Shown piece by piece: positions 7,990 through 22,042 of a DNA stretch of 64,000 nt. The stretch is from Fasciola hepatica (Eukaryota; Platyhelminthes; Trematoda; Plagiorchiida; Fasciolidae). How positions within the stretch are numbered: position 1 is the first letter of the stretch; every line of letters begins with the position of its first letter. The DNA is taken from NCBI GenBank assembly GCA_948099385.1, contig CANUEZ040000156.1:9135501-9199500 (forward strand), written 5' to 3'. A model generated the notes under the pieces. That model searched no databases, was not told where the DNA came from, and saw only the letters and a program-made list of their open reading frames with translations. Both the position numbers and the translations under genes were made by a program.

Positions 7990-10160
7990 TCTAGGCAAAG
8001 TCGTCAAGTAATTTATTGTAAATTTTATTGGGGTTGGAAATAATGAGGAGGGAGATCATGCACGCATTTTCTATGTTCATTTTGTCCTTTTTCATAAATA
8101 ATAAAGGATACTGGTAGATCTCTAAATCTTCAGAAATCGTTTTTTGCTTTCCGACACTCGAGCACGCAATCTATGCATGAACTCTAATCTTGCTGATTTT
8201 AATTTTCTAGTTGCTTTGTTGAATGTATTTGAACTTAAGCTAGCCATTTCACACAATGCTTCCACATTCATTTAAAAGTTGACGATTATGGTGATACATT
8301 AGCCGTCAACGTTTCCACGAAATGATGAAGATTGCTGGACACAAAAGACACTAACCCTTGTAAGCCTGTTTGATAAGCACATGTATCAGGGCATAATATT
8401 GGATGAAATAAAATTTATCCCAAGAACATCATATAGTATGCAATAATAAATACAATTACAGAGGACTGGCCAGGGCTAACCTAAAGAACATTACCTGTGC
8501 TTACGGTTTGCGTTGGAAGTGAATGGTTCCGCATTGTTCTGTTCATCGACCCTCTCACACTTACATCTGTGGTAAGGCATAGACATAGCCAATGTTTTAC
8601 CTTTACGTTTCTGTCTTCGGCTCCATCAGAACGGTTCATTCACTATTGCAATAAATTGGGAAATGTTTTCTCAGGTTCGTGGATTGCATATGTGAAGCAC
8701 GGTTAGGTTTTTCCGTACCAGGAAAAATAATCCTTTCTTTTTGAACAATAACTTTCGGGGAGCCACATAAGTGTGGACATTATCAATCTGATACGAGAAC
8801 AAAAGATTTGTGATTCAGTGCTTGGAATTGTCCACTTCCAACAAACAAATTCCATTTTAAAAAAAACTATTTTAATTTTCTCATAATTAGTTTCACTCAA
8901 GTGGAGAAACGAAAATGTTTCACAACAAAGCTGAAAGCCGATAATCGATTACTAACAGGATGGATATTGCAGGGGGCTAAAACGAATTGCGTGACGAAAA
9001 ACGAAAATTGGAAGAGGGAATTGGGAAGAAAATATATGAAACCGCATGACTTGGAAATTTTCCTAAGCCACTTGTCCTATCAATATTCACCCAACTGATC
9101 GTGACGATTCTAATGGTATTATGGAATTCTTCATGAAGCTTGGCATAGAACGTTGTGCACTTCTAAATTTAATTTCTATTCGAGCTGCATTCCAGCCTTA
9201 CTTCATAACTCAAATAAACGTGCCACTTTCGTCGGAATCATCTGACAGACTCATTTAGAAATTTGCAAAATAATCGCACTTAGCTTGGCATTTTCAAGAA
9301 TAACTGAGTGAGGCTAAGTGAAACATAATGTTATTCGTTCAAACACCAAATAGCCGAATCCTAAAAGTATGTGTCCTTACATTTGTCCTGATTCTAGAGG
9401 AACGTATGAATTGCATAACTAAATAATACACATTTATAGGAGTGGTGTATTCAACCTGCTTATTAAGTTCAGCCGGAATGATGATCTACACTGCATTCGA
9501 GGATTCCAGTGAGAGAGTGATCTATCCCAGAAATGAAAAGCTACCGCTAAGCTAGCTTGAAAGTTAGATTTGACACTACCTTTACCATATCATGGTTACT
9601 AACGAAAAAGTAGCTAATGATCCTGATTGAATTAGCAACCGCTCAAAAAGATATACGGACTGCAGGAACGTAAATTATGGAAAAACGCCAAAGAAAACAG
9701 AAATAATTACACCTCCCTGCCTAGGTTTCGCCCTATGGACTTCGTCAAAAGTGTTCCAACTGGTAGCTCTTAGAAGTAAGACTGACTTACCTTGTAGTCA
9801 TGCGAATTGATCGAATGCACGGACTAAGAATGGTGGTTTGATTTTAATGATACAAAATGAGTCAAAACATAGTGCGTAACACAAAAGCATTTACTGAAAC
9901 TGACTGACCGTTTACTAGGTCAGTCATTGCTCACCGACTGTCTAGGAAGATTTTCCTGTAAATGAGAGTAGCTGGACATCACTTATACTTTGGCATCCAT
10001 CTTCCGTGATAATATCAGTGCGGGTGAGCGATTCTTGATTACTTCAAAAGAATGTTAGGCAGATCGTGATCGGTTGTTAGGCCATATCTGGCTGACTTAA
10101 GATGCTCAATCCAAAGCTAACAAAGTAATATGCTCTGAACGTCCTACATTTCACTTCCAG
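7990..10160. other. no supported gene
   Basis: AT-rich sequence with small open frames at 8497-8706 and 8901-9098. The first ends in a GTAAGG donor-like site but has no acceptor; the second has a weak acceptor. Neither resembles a known protein, and no repeat was recognised. Confidence 0.35.
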
Positions 10161-10289
10161 TAATCGCGTCCATGATCATTCGATATGAAATACCGGAAAA
10201 CTCAAATAATAAAAAGGGACACAACAGCACAAGGAGAAATTTGTCAAGCTCCCCAAATGGGACGTCGACTGTCAAAGGTCAAAGATCTA
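10161..10289 (+). CDS. predicted exon 1 of a plus-strand chain
   Basis: A clean acceptor (CATTTCACTTCCAG) and donor (A followed by GTAAGT) bound a 129-base exon, open when read with two starting bases of a split codon and ending with one. The product is hydrophilic and rich in Ser and Asn (ENSNNKKGHNSTRRNLSSS), like a disordered linker. Its end phase fits the start of the exon at 12382. No family is recognised. Part of this segment is also open in another frame. Confidence 0.35.
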
Positions 10290-12381
10290 GTAAGTGGAGA
10301 TGAGGCCAAAACAAACTTTGAGCTTCGAGCTCAAGGAGGCCCACGAGGCTCAAGGTCAGGACTAATGAGTAATTCATGAATGCGAAAGATCACCACCCAT
10401 AGCACATATTCACAGATGATGTCACCTTGACTGACGATGAAACGTTTGTAATCTACATGCCAAGCTCAGTTATCAAAACATCATAGCAACTCATTTATTT
10501 AGATTCCGATCGCCTATCGCTTTCATTCACTTTTAGGTGAAGCGGGCCTTAAAAAAATCCAGTTTTTGTTTCTTCTGCGAATACTTTCTAGTGCTCGAAG
10601 CAAAATTTGACACGTTTCAAATCATTGTTCAGTTTATTACCACAAAATCACACCGGTTTTATCAGCAAAATTGTAGCTCTGGTCGTTTTAAATAAGTAGA
10701 TATTATGTAATTGTGCCTTATTTTCTGTTCACACTTTCCGGACTAAACGTTCAGAATGCTTCTTCCATTTACGGGACGTGATTATTCATTAGGATTTATT
10801 GTCATCCATTGAGATATTCGTGCTGCTGAGTTCTACACAAGAGAATATTTCATATGCTGTTGTGCAAAACGGGTTTTTCTTAGACGTACCAAGATGCAGG
10901 TGGTATTTTTCGTTTCTCGTTGACATAGAGTAAACAGAGCTATTTGGAATAGTCTATTTGTTTATTGTTTTCATGCATCAGCTCATTACACGATAGTTCG
11001 CCTCACTACTGGAGTTGAACAAAGTAACTTGTACTAGTTTGTTAGTTTATCAATTTTGGCAGTTGGATTTACTAACCGAAATGATAGAGAACTGTACTGA
11101 GTCCTGATTGGTTTGCATGGATCGGTTTGAGTGACTACTGAATGCTTACCGACTATTCCCCCTAGCGAATCCGGATATCCTGCTCATCGCACAATTATAT
11201 GTTGGCTCGCCTAATCACGAAACTGTCTGATTATTGTAATGTAAAGATTTACTCACCAGTTAGTGAATCTGTTACTAATCAATAACTGTGCAGGCAATTT
11301 TCCTTATCTATCCGAGAAACTGAATACCGCTTACGTTTTAGGGTCCCTGGCTTTACCCCCGACCATATCCTATCAGTTGATCAATCCTCATTCCTTTACC
11401 TGACCAGCTGTTTGGCAGAATTTGACTAAAATGGAAATCCCATTCCAGAGGCGATTTACTTACTTTCACGAAACATGTTATATTATACCTCCGGAAATCA
11501 TTTTGCTGGGCACTCACAAAATGGGTACATTTGTGACGGTGGGCGGAGGTGCCTATCGGTTTCAGTTTTTGTTCATTAGTTTGTACTTCGGTTTTGCAAC
11601 TAAAGATTTGCCTTAAAAACTGATTTTTGTCTATTTTCACTGCCGTATAATTCGTAGAGAGAGAGAGAAGTGGAGTGAGAACTGTAATAATTCATCGACG
11701 CACTAGCCAAAATATAATATACCAGTTATCCTATATATACATATGACTTTAATAGCTAGGAATGGCCTATCATAAATATATGGTTTACATAATTATAATA
11801 ACCACTGCCGTAGTTGGCCGCAGTAAATAATATCATTGAATGTGTCAATCACAACCTCCTAGTTCACAAAGTTCATAGATAAATATGCTGAATGAGCTGT
11901 TGATAGGTTAAACCTGAGCCCTCTGAAAAGCCTTCATTTTCTAAGCTAGTATCGAGTATTGGGTCGGATCTTCAACTGAGTGCTACTCATTTTACTCGCA
12001 TTATAGGTATAAGATACTTTGTTATTGTACTAGATACCTTTTTGCACGGGGTTCATGTATAGCTCATTCTACCCAGAAATGTCACCTGAATTAGTAAAGA
12101 AAGACAGTCGTTTAAAGGTGCTTTCTTTCCAATCAGTTCAACTGGTGGACCATTCTCTCATTAAGATATTACGAAACAGTGTGCAATTTGAATAAACTAC
12201 TGAGTTCACCCTAGGATGTCGAATTTTTCAGCTTACTACCGAAATGTTTGTCAGTAGACAAAAATAACCCAAGTACCACACACATGATAGTAAAATCAAA
12301 CTCAAGTAAGTTTTTGAACATTATACCTTAATAAGGCAAATTATCGAACTTGACCGATATAATGTTGAATAAAATGCTCAG

Positions 12382-12524
12382 GTTTTTCCTTGTGGGGCTA
12401 TGCCAAGAAAAGTGTCCACGACTACGAGCCTGCAACTCCGGATGGATTGCAGATCCAAATCAAAACTGTATACAAAGATCCCAACTTCAATGCTGTCGAG
12501 TGTTCATGGGAGTTAAGTTCGAAG
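12382..12524 (+). CDS. predicted exon 2 of a plus-strand chain
   Basis: After an AATGCTCAG acceptor, the frame set by the previous exon reads GYAKKSVHDYEPATPDGLQ, then IKTVYKDPNFNAVECSWEL. This is well-balanced, soluble-looking protein, unlike the overlapping frames. The donor is uncertain: AAG followed by GTTTGG (used here, phase 0) or a GTATGA site at 12536. The in-frame stop is at 12561-12563. It could be a folded-domain exon; no family is recognised. Confidence 0.35.
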
Positions 12525-13324
12525 GTTTGGGATTTGTATGACAAAGGACTGTTGTGTTTTTGAAAATGAATTGTAACGTGATCAATGGAACAAATCCGCA
12601 CTAGGGAACCATATATCGTTCTATTCAAGAACTTGAAAATTTATAACACTCAGAGATGATGATGTGTAGCTGTCAAAGGAAAAATCTATCGAAATTTGTT
12701 TTGCACACAATTGCTGTAATCTGTGAGACACCAAGATACACTTCACTGTTCGATTTCAAAATCAAGATGGAGAAAATCTCTACTAAGCAACAGGGGCGGA
12801 AATCACGGATAACTTTATATGGACCATGAATGACTGCATCATCTTCATGTGATTCAGTATAATTACGGTTAGTACTGAGAGAAACAACGCTGGTAACCAC
12901 CCGATGCTTCGAATGGAAGACTAAGGTAAATAGAGGATGATATAGAATGATCACAAGAAGAATGGAAGTCGTAGATAACTGAAACAATGCATTCATATGG
13001 TCAGCTGAACTAAAGTAGCTCCCATCGTGTTTTGTATTTGATATGGTTGTGATTCAGTTGCATATCGGAGTAGCTTATTTCAATCAAATACACAAAGATT
13101 GCACGTCATAGAGATTACCTCCAATCCTATCTTCCAGAGGGTAAATGATTTTAAAATTAGTCGCCAAATAGCTTAGCCTCCTATTCCGGTAACAACTATG
13201 AAAATCGTTTTGGAGGCGAAAGTTCGTTTTTCTATCTGTGTGATAACTAGCTTGGTAAGAACTGATCGAACAGGCACTGATGACGGTTCTTTGTCAGTTC
13301 CCTTTGGTATTGCTCTGTATTATG

Positions 13325-13551
13325 TACTGGCTAACCACGCGGGCTAAGTAGGTGTGGTACATTTAACTGACCAAAGCTGATCAATTTTTTTCAGGCAAAC
13401 TAAATTCTGTGTAGAAACCATCCCGACTACTTAAGATGTCGATCTAGAGAAACGTATTCTCAATAGCTGCTAGCATGATAAGGGCAGTACACGGCTACTG
13501 GCAGCAAAACAAATTTCAATGGGATAACCGTATTTACCGTAATTTTGTGTT
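13325..13551 (-). repeat. dispersed repeat, family 1, copy 2
   Basis: The reverse complement aligns with 5120-5350 over its whole length, with GCTAGCAGCTATTGAGAA, ATCTTAAGTAGTCG and TTGCTGCCAGTAGCCG in common. Similarity stops near 13325 and 13551. The two copies lie about 8 kb apart in opposite orientation. Confidence 0.85.
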
Positions 13552-13827
13552 TCTCTACACTAAAATGTATATATGAATATACTGGATAAATTACTTACAG
13601 CCAGGTAAGCAAGGAAGAACAACGGTGAATCGGAACAAGGTAGTCGTAAGTGATCTACTCATCGGGGGAGTCAAATGGAACTGTAGCTCAGAACGGTCAC
13701 GGTGCAGATAATGAGTCAAGAAGTTCTATAGCTAACATGAAATTCTTGCTTCGGTCACAGAATACGAAAATAATCTGTAGTGAGAATGTGTGAGAGGATG
13801 ACATATTAGGTTTTGAATGCCTCATGT

Positions 13828-14017
13828 TCACACTGTAACAGCTTGATGGGCCACGAACGGGTGATCACTTTGAATGCAATAACTAAGTCGTATACTATAG
13901 CAACACACATGCATGCTCGATGGAGTACAAGGGAAGAGTGAGACGAGCCACTGCGGCTGACAAGTGTATTGCATACACAGATCAAGAACTTTGTTCACCA
14001 CCGCATGTTCCGCAAGC
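13828..14017 (-). CDS. predicted 3' exon, minus-strand gene, unknown
   Basis: The acceptor (TTTGTTGTTACCCAG) is followed by an open frame of 62 codons to a stop at 13828, starting with one base of a split codon. This matches the two-base end of the exon at 14087. The product begins LAEHAVVNKVLDLCMQY and is rich in Cys and hydrophobic residues (WLVSLFPCTPSSMHVCCYS). It could be a secreted or membrane-associated tail. The intron would be 69 nt. No family is recognised. Confidence 0.4.
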
Positions 14018-14086
14018 CTGGGTAACAACAAAACCATGGTCACCAACAGAAGCTACGTCTGATACGGTTTTCAATTTGCGACTTAC

Positions 14087-14205
14087 CTGAAATACACCCT
14101 GGTAAAACTGGTTAGTTGCGATGAAATCAATGGGCATAAAAATCGGTTGGTGAAACTATCATCCGAAAAGTCGTTGTTGTCGTGGTTTATAAAAGTGGAC
14201 AACGT
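14087..14205 (-). CDS. predicted upstream exon, minus-strand gene, unknown
   Basis: The donor is a perfect CAG followed by GTAAGT (14086-14081). The frame that ends with two bases of a split codon is open back to about 14205 and contains an Asn/Asp-rich stretch (INHDNNDFSDDSFTNRF), then a Ser/Thr-rich tail. The upstream boundary is unclear because no strong acceptor was seen. Joined to 13828-14017 the frame stays open, which is the main reason for the call. Confidence 0.35.
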
Positions 14206-16370
14206 GTCATTGCTTGTTTAGGATTGCAGATATTGCATACATCAGAATGCTGCTTGTCTGGTCTACCGTAGAATGGTTAAATGTTAGAAACTGTCGTCCC
14301 GGTTTAGTACAGACGAGATTGACGCACAGATGAGAAAACGAAACCAAGCGATAGCGCGAGGTAATAATTCAATTTCAGGTAGTGTGTTTGGTGTATTAGG
14401 TGCAACCAATTGCAGCACAATGGAGTTTTCATTCAACGGTACAGTACCTGGCAGATAAGAAGAAGCCTATTCAGTACGTAGTGTCCATCAATGGAAGCCA
14501 CGTTTGAAAGGCTAGTTAAAGTTTCTTGTAAGCTGATAGTCAAATAATCTGTGGTCGAGACCGTCAACAATACCAATGGGAAATCGAGGATTCTAACTGT
14601 CTAAAACACTTAAATGAAATACTGAAGAGGAGATAATACACGCAGAGATTGATCGAGCAGTCAGAAACACGGATTCTGCTGCTGATTTCACATATGTGTA
14701 CCTATAGACCAGTTCGTTCACTGTCGAATAAAAGCAAATTGAACGAGGGTTGCAAGAAATTTTGTATGCACCACTTTGCTTGTACTGTTTAGGCAACTGA
14801 AGTAGACACAACTAAATGATAGCTAATTGCAAGCAGAAACAAAGCCCTTTCAATTTGACGGAATGAACGAAAATTTCGAACCAATGGGCTCCATTTTAGT
14901 TCATTTGATATAATCAGGTCTTGAAGCCAGCGTAAACGGTGCGTTCTTAGCTGACCAAACTGCCAAGAAAGAAAGGATGACGCTTGTATTTTACCAACCA
15001 CCGAGGTAATCAAAGTTTGTTTAGCCAAACCATCTACGAGCCCTAATAATATCACCCATCTCAACTCAGGGATGCATGTTATGAACAAGGACCCAACCGT
15101 CAACCTCACATAACAAACATACAAAATTCTGATACATACTTCTTGTCAACACAGTCAATTTACCTGTGTGAAAAAGCAGGTTTCCATCACCTTCATTCGT
15201 GATATCAACTCTTTACTTTTCCATCTCAACAACCTAGATTTTCTCGTCTAGTTAGCATCCCGATTTGTTCATCTACTAGAATGTAGAGCAGCTTTGACTA
15301 AATCCGGGTCACGGTGTATCCTGGACCATTTGAAGACGGGAAGTGGAAAATTAATTTAAAATAGTAATTTTATTGTTCATCGTTTTTGCAGACGATTCTG
15401 AAACGGAAAAAGACGCAATCAATGGACGTACTATGATCTAAAGACATTTGTGCGTGAATGATCCAACCGCTACATATTTCAAAGGACTGGTGGAGAACTC
15501 TGGACGACTTGTTGGAGGTAAATGTGCAGTAAACCTATTTCTCACAGAATGGATAAAATACCTTAGAGTAATAATCCCAGGATATATGGTCGAAACATTC
15601 TTCTATAAGCATTTCATGCATTTTGAATCTTACCGGCAAAATTCTACTACCTCCTAGAAACAGCCGACGATCCTCTGAGCAAACTAAATTCGTTGTTCAA
15701 TTATTTATTGGGAAGCATTTTGATCACACTGGATGGCGCGTTCACTTGTAAGAACAGCACTTTTCGTAAAATAAAATACTTTGATATGTTCAGGCTTGTC
15801 AGTGTTTCTTTCGTTAAATACAAGTGAACCGAAATAACAAAGAGGAGTCACATTTTGACAAAACAAACTGAAACATCAACTTTAGAGTCGCCCTCGTGAT
15901 AAAACCTTCACAACGTTCCTAATTGTAAAGTTGAAATAAAGAAAAATTCTAAACTGTATATCTGGATACATGAGTCAAATACTGTCACGGTTGACTATCG
16001 GTCGTTAGGCAGTATCTGCGGTAAAAGGTCAAGGGGTAAAAGCCATCCTAGAATGCATATGATTAAGAACTCATGTGCTCTAGACTAATATATGGATTGG
16101 TCGTTTGAGCATACTATAAAGGTACAACCGAGTGGTATTGAATAGCAACATTCTTCTTTAAAAGATAGTGACATGTAGTGTTATAAGTTGGCCACCCAAA
16201 AATGCCGGGAAAATGCTCAGTTGGGGCAATTTATCGGGTGGATGATTATGGAAAACAGAAGAGGCAAAGCATCAGATATATTTTGAGGCTTTTAAAAAAC
16301 CCTGTTCATTGAAGATTATTTAATCATTTTTACTTCCCCGAAAGTGTAATGATTTTATGATGCTTTTCAG

Positions 16371-16467
16371 CCGTCTAAAAAACCTAAGGAAACACACGGA
16401 AAGAAGCCAGTAGTTCAGGAAAACAGTTATGTTCGTACAGTGAAACACGAGAGAGGAACAGAACTAG
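16371..16467 (+). CDS. predicted exon of a plus-strand chain
   Basis: A good acceptor (GATGCTTTTCAG) and a GTAATT donor bound 97 bases with only one open frame. The product is Lys- and Pro-rich at the start (PSKKPKETHGKKPVV), then YVRTVKHERGTEL. It ends with one base of a split codon, which fits the exon at 18155. It is probably a basic linker. No family is recognised. Confidence 0.35.
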
Positions 16468-18154
16468 GTAATTTGTGTATAGGTTCCATTCTGAAAGAGG
16501 TATTCTGAACATATAATGAGTCCAAGAGACCAACATTTATTCAGTATTAGCAGTCAGTGATAACCATTTCTGTAAAACACGGTGTGGATATCACAGAAGT
16601 GGGATACGGAGTCGTTCAATAGAAGAACGTCTACAAAGAGTGATATAATTCTGTTTAAGTATACCAGGGGAAATACCGGAAGAACAATAAAAAAATTTGT
16701 ATTGACCGAATGGTGCACGAACTAGCATTGAAATGTAAACTTCCTTTAGCACAAATTATAAGGCATTCGTTTTAGGTTCAGTTACGTGAGGGAAAAACAT
16801 GCACTCAGTTATTGAATCATGAGTGATGTGATAAGTAGGCATAAACTTGCAAGTTGCTGGCACGTGAGATGGAGGTAGATCATGCACGCGAGACATGCAC
16901 AATGTTATGATCCATTTCTAATGTGACAGCAGGATGAACCACACCCACACGAAATATTCGGTCGCGTAATACTGTGTGTGCACTGGACAAGTGAACAGTG
17001 CTTAGTCAAAATGGGATTTATCACACTGTACTCCAGTGGAACGCAAAATAACCAACAAAGGTTAGTCACGAATAAGGGAGGGACAAATTTCATTGAGGAA
17101 AATTTGTGAGTGGACTTGTCAAAGCATTTAGGAAGAGCTCTACAATAATAGGTAGATTGTCATCAGCCACCTGTGGCGGGGAAGGCAGGACTCAAGCATA
17201 CACGAATGGATCCCAGATTAGCGCGTTTTGTGATGCAACGGAAGCACTCTTAATTATGAGGTGATCAGAAGAGGGAGAAGAATAATACGACTTGATACAA
17301 AAATGAATTTGATACCTTATGAAGAACAGGAAAAATATGAATAACGGAACTTCATGTAAGTGGCAAGGCCACCACGGAATTTCCCAGTAGGGTTTTGTCT
17401 ACCCCAACGAACGCGTGCTCTATGCTCAATTCTACCCGCAGATCAGTTCAAATCATCATTCATCCAAGCTTCTTGTTGACATGGCACTTCAGGTTTTATG
17501 CAGGTGTGGTTCATCTGCGGGTAGGTTAGGTACGGAAGCTTGCTAATCAGAGAGCACACATTATGACACACAATGTTTGAGACTATGATGAGCACCGGTG
17601 GTTTGCAACAAAAGGTTGTCTGCCACCCGTACTTATTCAACGGCACTTGGCAGTCAATATGATTTGCTATAAAACTGCTCCTTACTGGTTCCACTTCAGT
17701 ACTATTCCAAATTTATTCAGCCTTCTCTCCAAAAGAACGTCCTAATGGTTTGCATCCCAGGGATGAAACTTACGGGGCTCCTTGATCTTTCTTTCAACTA
17801 ATGTTTTGCATTTCGTCTACTTTGGCTGCAACTTAGACAACCATTACGCACGAACCTCTTATCCACATCGCAACCGTGTGAGAACACTATTGCGTAATGT
17901 TTCGAATAACTTCACACGACTTTTAGTGGTCTACAGCTTCATTTCCAATAGGCAACAAATCGGGTGAAGCCGGACTTTGACTGTCAGGTACTGTAGATAC
18001 AACAAAATCACTTTGTTATTGATCAGCACGTCATCTACCGATACTTTCATAGTACATTTGGTATGCAAACCAGCTAGTACTGACAAAATGTGACAGAATG
18101 TATTTCTGCTGTTCTTCATCGATCATGTCTTTCCCCTTTTGTATGTGGTTCCAG

Positions 18155-18362
18155 TTCCAGCTATTTCATTGCGTACGAATGGCGGAGTAGATACAATGCC
18201 TAAATATTGGCTTCCAAATTTCGTTCGAGAAATGCAACTCGGAGACGAAAACGCCGATTTCCACGACGAAGTTATTTACAAGCTTTATCAGGCTTTCAAC
18301 GGCAAACATGTACATCCTTACGACACTCACTTCACTATCACAACTAGAGACAAATTACTAAG
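18155..18362 (+). CDS. predicted exon, unknown folded domain
   Basis: A pyrimidine-rich stretch and GGTTCCAG precede a 68-codon open frame. The product reads like a folded domain: VDTMPKYWLPNFVREMQLGD, then DEVIYKLYQAFNGKHV, then PYDTHFTITTRDKLL. Start phase 1 matches the exon at 16371. The donor is a weak AAG followed by GTTTAT, giving end phase 2, which fits the exon at 21491. The frame also reads on past the donor to a TGA near 18400. No family is recognised. Confidence 0.4.
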
Positions 18363-21300
18363 GTTTATTTATCGTCTTAGTTGGACCTTAGCCAAATTTT
18401 GAGAAACCACGGGTCAGCTAAGGAGTGTAGCTTTGTCAAGGTATTCCTAAAATATACATCACCATGAAGCTCAGTCTATTTGACATCCGAACTAGTTGTA
18501 GCCAAATCCCGTTGGGAAGGACGAACTATCAAATTTCGAGTTTGTCCATATCTTCAACTTATATGAGTGTTCTACTGAACCTTGACTACCAGGAATGGTT
18601 TCCATTTGGCCGTTGCTATCATACGCTCCGAACGTTTACAGACAGTGTCGAGCAAAACTGAACCAACTTTACTAGGGGAACAGAGTATTATGGAAGCCGG
18701 CTCTACAACGCTTTCGTTGCTAACTGCATAGCCAAACAACCACCACCAGTTAGTCGGCCAGATTTAGTTCTTGAAGCTGGTGTATCTTGTGCTTGACGGA
18801 GCTGAGCGGTAGATATTCAGCGTATACTCATTTGAGTGCTCAGCGATCATCGTATGGAGATTTTAGTGCTTTGTGATGAACATTTGTACCACAAAAGTGG
18901 AATATTCTCGACTAACCAATATCCAGCTGCTACCGTAAAGTATTCACGTTCTGAACACCTTGATTTTTTTGAAACTGCAATTCGTCGCTCTTCTCGCTTG
19001 CCGTTGGTCGTGACTAAACAATGAATAATCACATTCCCTAATTACATTTCCACAAAAGTCACACACAACGATCGAATTGGTCTCACGGCTCCTTTCAATG
19101 GAGCCCCGGGATCGTGTGCACGATTAACACAATGGTCCAATATTAGGCAGGTTTTATGCTATGGCAGCGAAAAGCCGCAACGCCGTTTCTGTTTCCGAAA
19201 ATCGTGCCACCAGTGCTAGTCTGAGAGAATCAAAGCGATTCATAAAAAAACTTCGATCGAGAAGGGCTTGTGATCAAATGATACCATTCTTTTTCTCTTG
19301 CTCAGTCTACAGTTATACATAAAATTGTTTTACCCACGAATTCACAAACCGGACTAACTTGTTTCTGGATGGACAACAAATGTTGCCATACTTCACATGA
19401 CGAGCCTTCCGTGGATCCTTTAAGTTTTAAATTTAGTAGCGATTATTCTTTCTACGTGCGAATGGAAATGTCATTTTCTGCTGAAAAATGCTTTCAGTGT
19501 GTTAAACATTCAACATGCTCATTTCCTAAGGTTGGACTGTTGGTCTATACGGGTGGTTTGGAGTACTTTGCTTGATTGCATTCACATGCAAACTAAAACC
19601 CTCTGGATCAGGCTTTAATACCACTAACTTCATCAGCAAGAAATTCAAACAACGCACACATATTTACCATTAGGTCAGACAACCTATGGCATTGTTACCA
19701 ATTGCCAACGTTACTCATAATTCTTATTCAACAAGAGTGCCATAATCAATCAGCTGTCCATAGTGTAGCATGTTTTGTAAAAGGTGATAATAGGCACATA
19801 TGAAGCAAAACTTAAGGAACTGAAACCCACAATCAACTCGGGCACACAGTGTATCGACAACTGATGATCTAATCTTCACCCAGGTGAGGTAATAGAAAAA
19901 CTTCGTATCTTCTATTCCAGTCTTTCCCTACCCGTGGACCAGTTTATTTGAAACGTTCACTCGAATGATGAATTTGACTGTGGTCTCGACCATTTGGAAT
20001 CGTCAGAGTTCTTCATAACCTACCATAAATCGAGCTCGTAAACCCAAAATTGAGCATGTTAGAACTAGTCTTGTGAAACCCATAAAAGAAGATTTAAAGG
20101 ATTCACGAATCTGCAAGTTGATCGACACATATTCATTTCCGTAGGTTACAGAATATTCTTTTGTCAACTAATCCCTTTTTCACTTTGTTGACTACTTACG
20201 TTTTGCCGAAAAATTGTGCTCACTAAGTGCATTGTCCATATATTATAAAACTCATGGACCTAATTTATCGCGTACTCAACGATACACACAATACTTGGAC
20301 TTTATAGACACGTCAGAGCATCTTCCTAGAAATTGGAAACTAACTAACTAACACGGAACCAAAGATATATTTGTAACGTGTACCGGTGGGATGGTGAACA
20401 GAAATCGGAGTAAGCTCAGCTAATTCACTGACGTTTCAAAGCATTGTAAGCTTATTCATCTCCTAAAATGTTACGTTGAAGTGCCACATTTTATCTACAC
20501 TTGTCCGATGGAACTGGTGAGATGCTGTGAAATATACGCATACAATAGATACAAAACCATCACAGGTGAAGATACCATTTTTGAGCTTAATTTGACGTCC
20601 AAAAATGATCATTATCATTAGCATAGATAAAATTTTTACGACATTTACATAGAAATTATGCACTTGGAAATCAACTAAGATGTAACCATTTGCCTGAACT
20701 TTATAGACATTTTTACATGGTCATGTGTTAGTATGTGTCACACAATGGTGGTCGTTATGGACACATGGGTGGCTCTTTGGAGGTAGACCAGAACCATTTC
20801 TTAAGATGACAAATATATTAAAAGCAAGGACAAGTGAAGAAGATTTCAAAATGGTTTTCCGTCCAAGGACGGATTTGTACTGAAGAAAGTTTGAATTCGC
20901 TGATTCTTTTTATCAAAATAGTTAGCTCCATAGCTTGAAAAACCTACTCACAGTATATATCGTTCATCGTTTAAATTAAGTTCATCGAGATGACCAAACT
21001 TATTTTAATTAAGTTGTGAATGTTTTCAGTGACGAGTGACCATGTTGAATTAACCAGTCACATACGGGCTTATATGAGCATATGCCATTTATTCCGAATT
21101 TACGCTAACAATTTATTAAATTACCACTCATTTTGGTGACCATTGCACGCGTATACAATGACCACGTGAATTCCTCGTCGAATTGTTCTCCACATACATT
21201 CTGTGAATCTATCCTATAGGACGTCGCCCCACCCACGATAACGTACGACAGAACTACTTGGGTGGAAATATGCTGGTAGATTATCTTATTAACCATTTCA

Positions 21301-21490
21301 CAAACAGTTTGGTACAGTTCAAGCAGACTATCGATGACTTGCCATCATGGCCGAAGGCCGAGTTACAGATAAAGGCTGAAAATTTTTGAAAACACGGCGA
21401 ATATAATTTTCACATGTTGAAGTTATGTGACGTTAGGAGTTCACATTGATAAACGAAGATCATACCGTTTTCATGCAACTTTTTTTACAG

Positions 21491-21575
21491 GAAATACTGG
21501 AATGTTAGTGATGTTGTTGATTCTCATACGGAAGTGCAATTTCCAGCACCGTCCGCGCAAAGTGACACTGAAATG
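21491..21575 (+). CDS. predicted exon of a plus-strand chain
   Basis: A very strong acceptor (CAACTTTTTTTACAG) and a donor (ATG followed by GTAACC) bound 85 bases. In the phase set by 18155-18362 the product starts KYWNVSDVVDSHTEVQF and continues with a Pro/Ser-rich end. End phase 0. Confidence 0.35.
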
Positions 21576-22042
21576 GTAACCGTTGTCTCTAAATTCTCTA
21601 GCCTCAGATGGTCTTGGCATACTTCGAAGGATTTTCAGTGAGGAAAACTAATCTGACCTCTGAATCCCCACTCCCAGAATAGTTCCATACTGGTTGTAAA
21701 GTTGAAAGGAGATAGAGGACGTGAAGTATCCCCTTGGTATTCCTTTCCTTCCCCATTGCTATTCACGGCCTTCGGTCGCAATAAGATGGTACGGTTCTGA
21801 TGCTTCCCATACTCACATTCTGACTTCTATGAATTCTACAGTGAGGGTTCATATTTTTACGCACATAACCAATTTACACAAGTAGAAAATCTCTGCAAAT
21901 GATCACGTATGTTGATTGGAACTCTATACATGAATGAACCACTGATCAGATAAGCAACAATCCAAAATCAGCGGACAAATAATCACCAGTACTTACATGC
22001 GTACATTTTTGGACAGTCCAATCAAGTTCCCATTCCCTGTAG

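Noticed and set aside
15392..15517. Exon-like segment with strong acceptor (TTCATCGTTTTTGCAG) and GTAAAT donor
   Set aside because: The best frame has an in-frame TAA in the middle. A short version ending at GTACTA near 15428 would fit phase but is only 37 bases. Not enough to call.
18844..19024. Exon-like segment with acceptor TGAGTGCTCAG and 59 open codons to TGA
   Set aside because: Its phase would follow 18155-18362, but the minus strand is open over the same bases, and the exon at 21491 joins in the same phase with a stronger acceptor. It stays a possible alternative 3' end.
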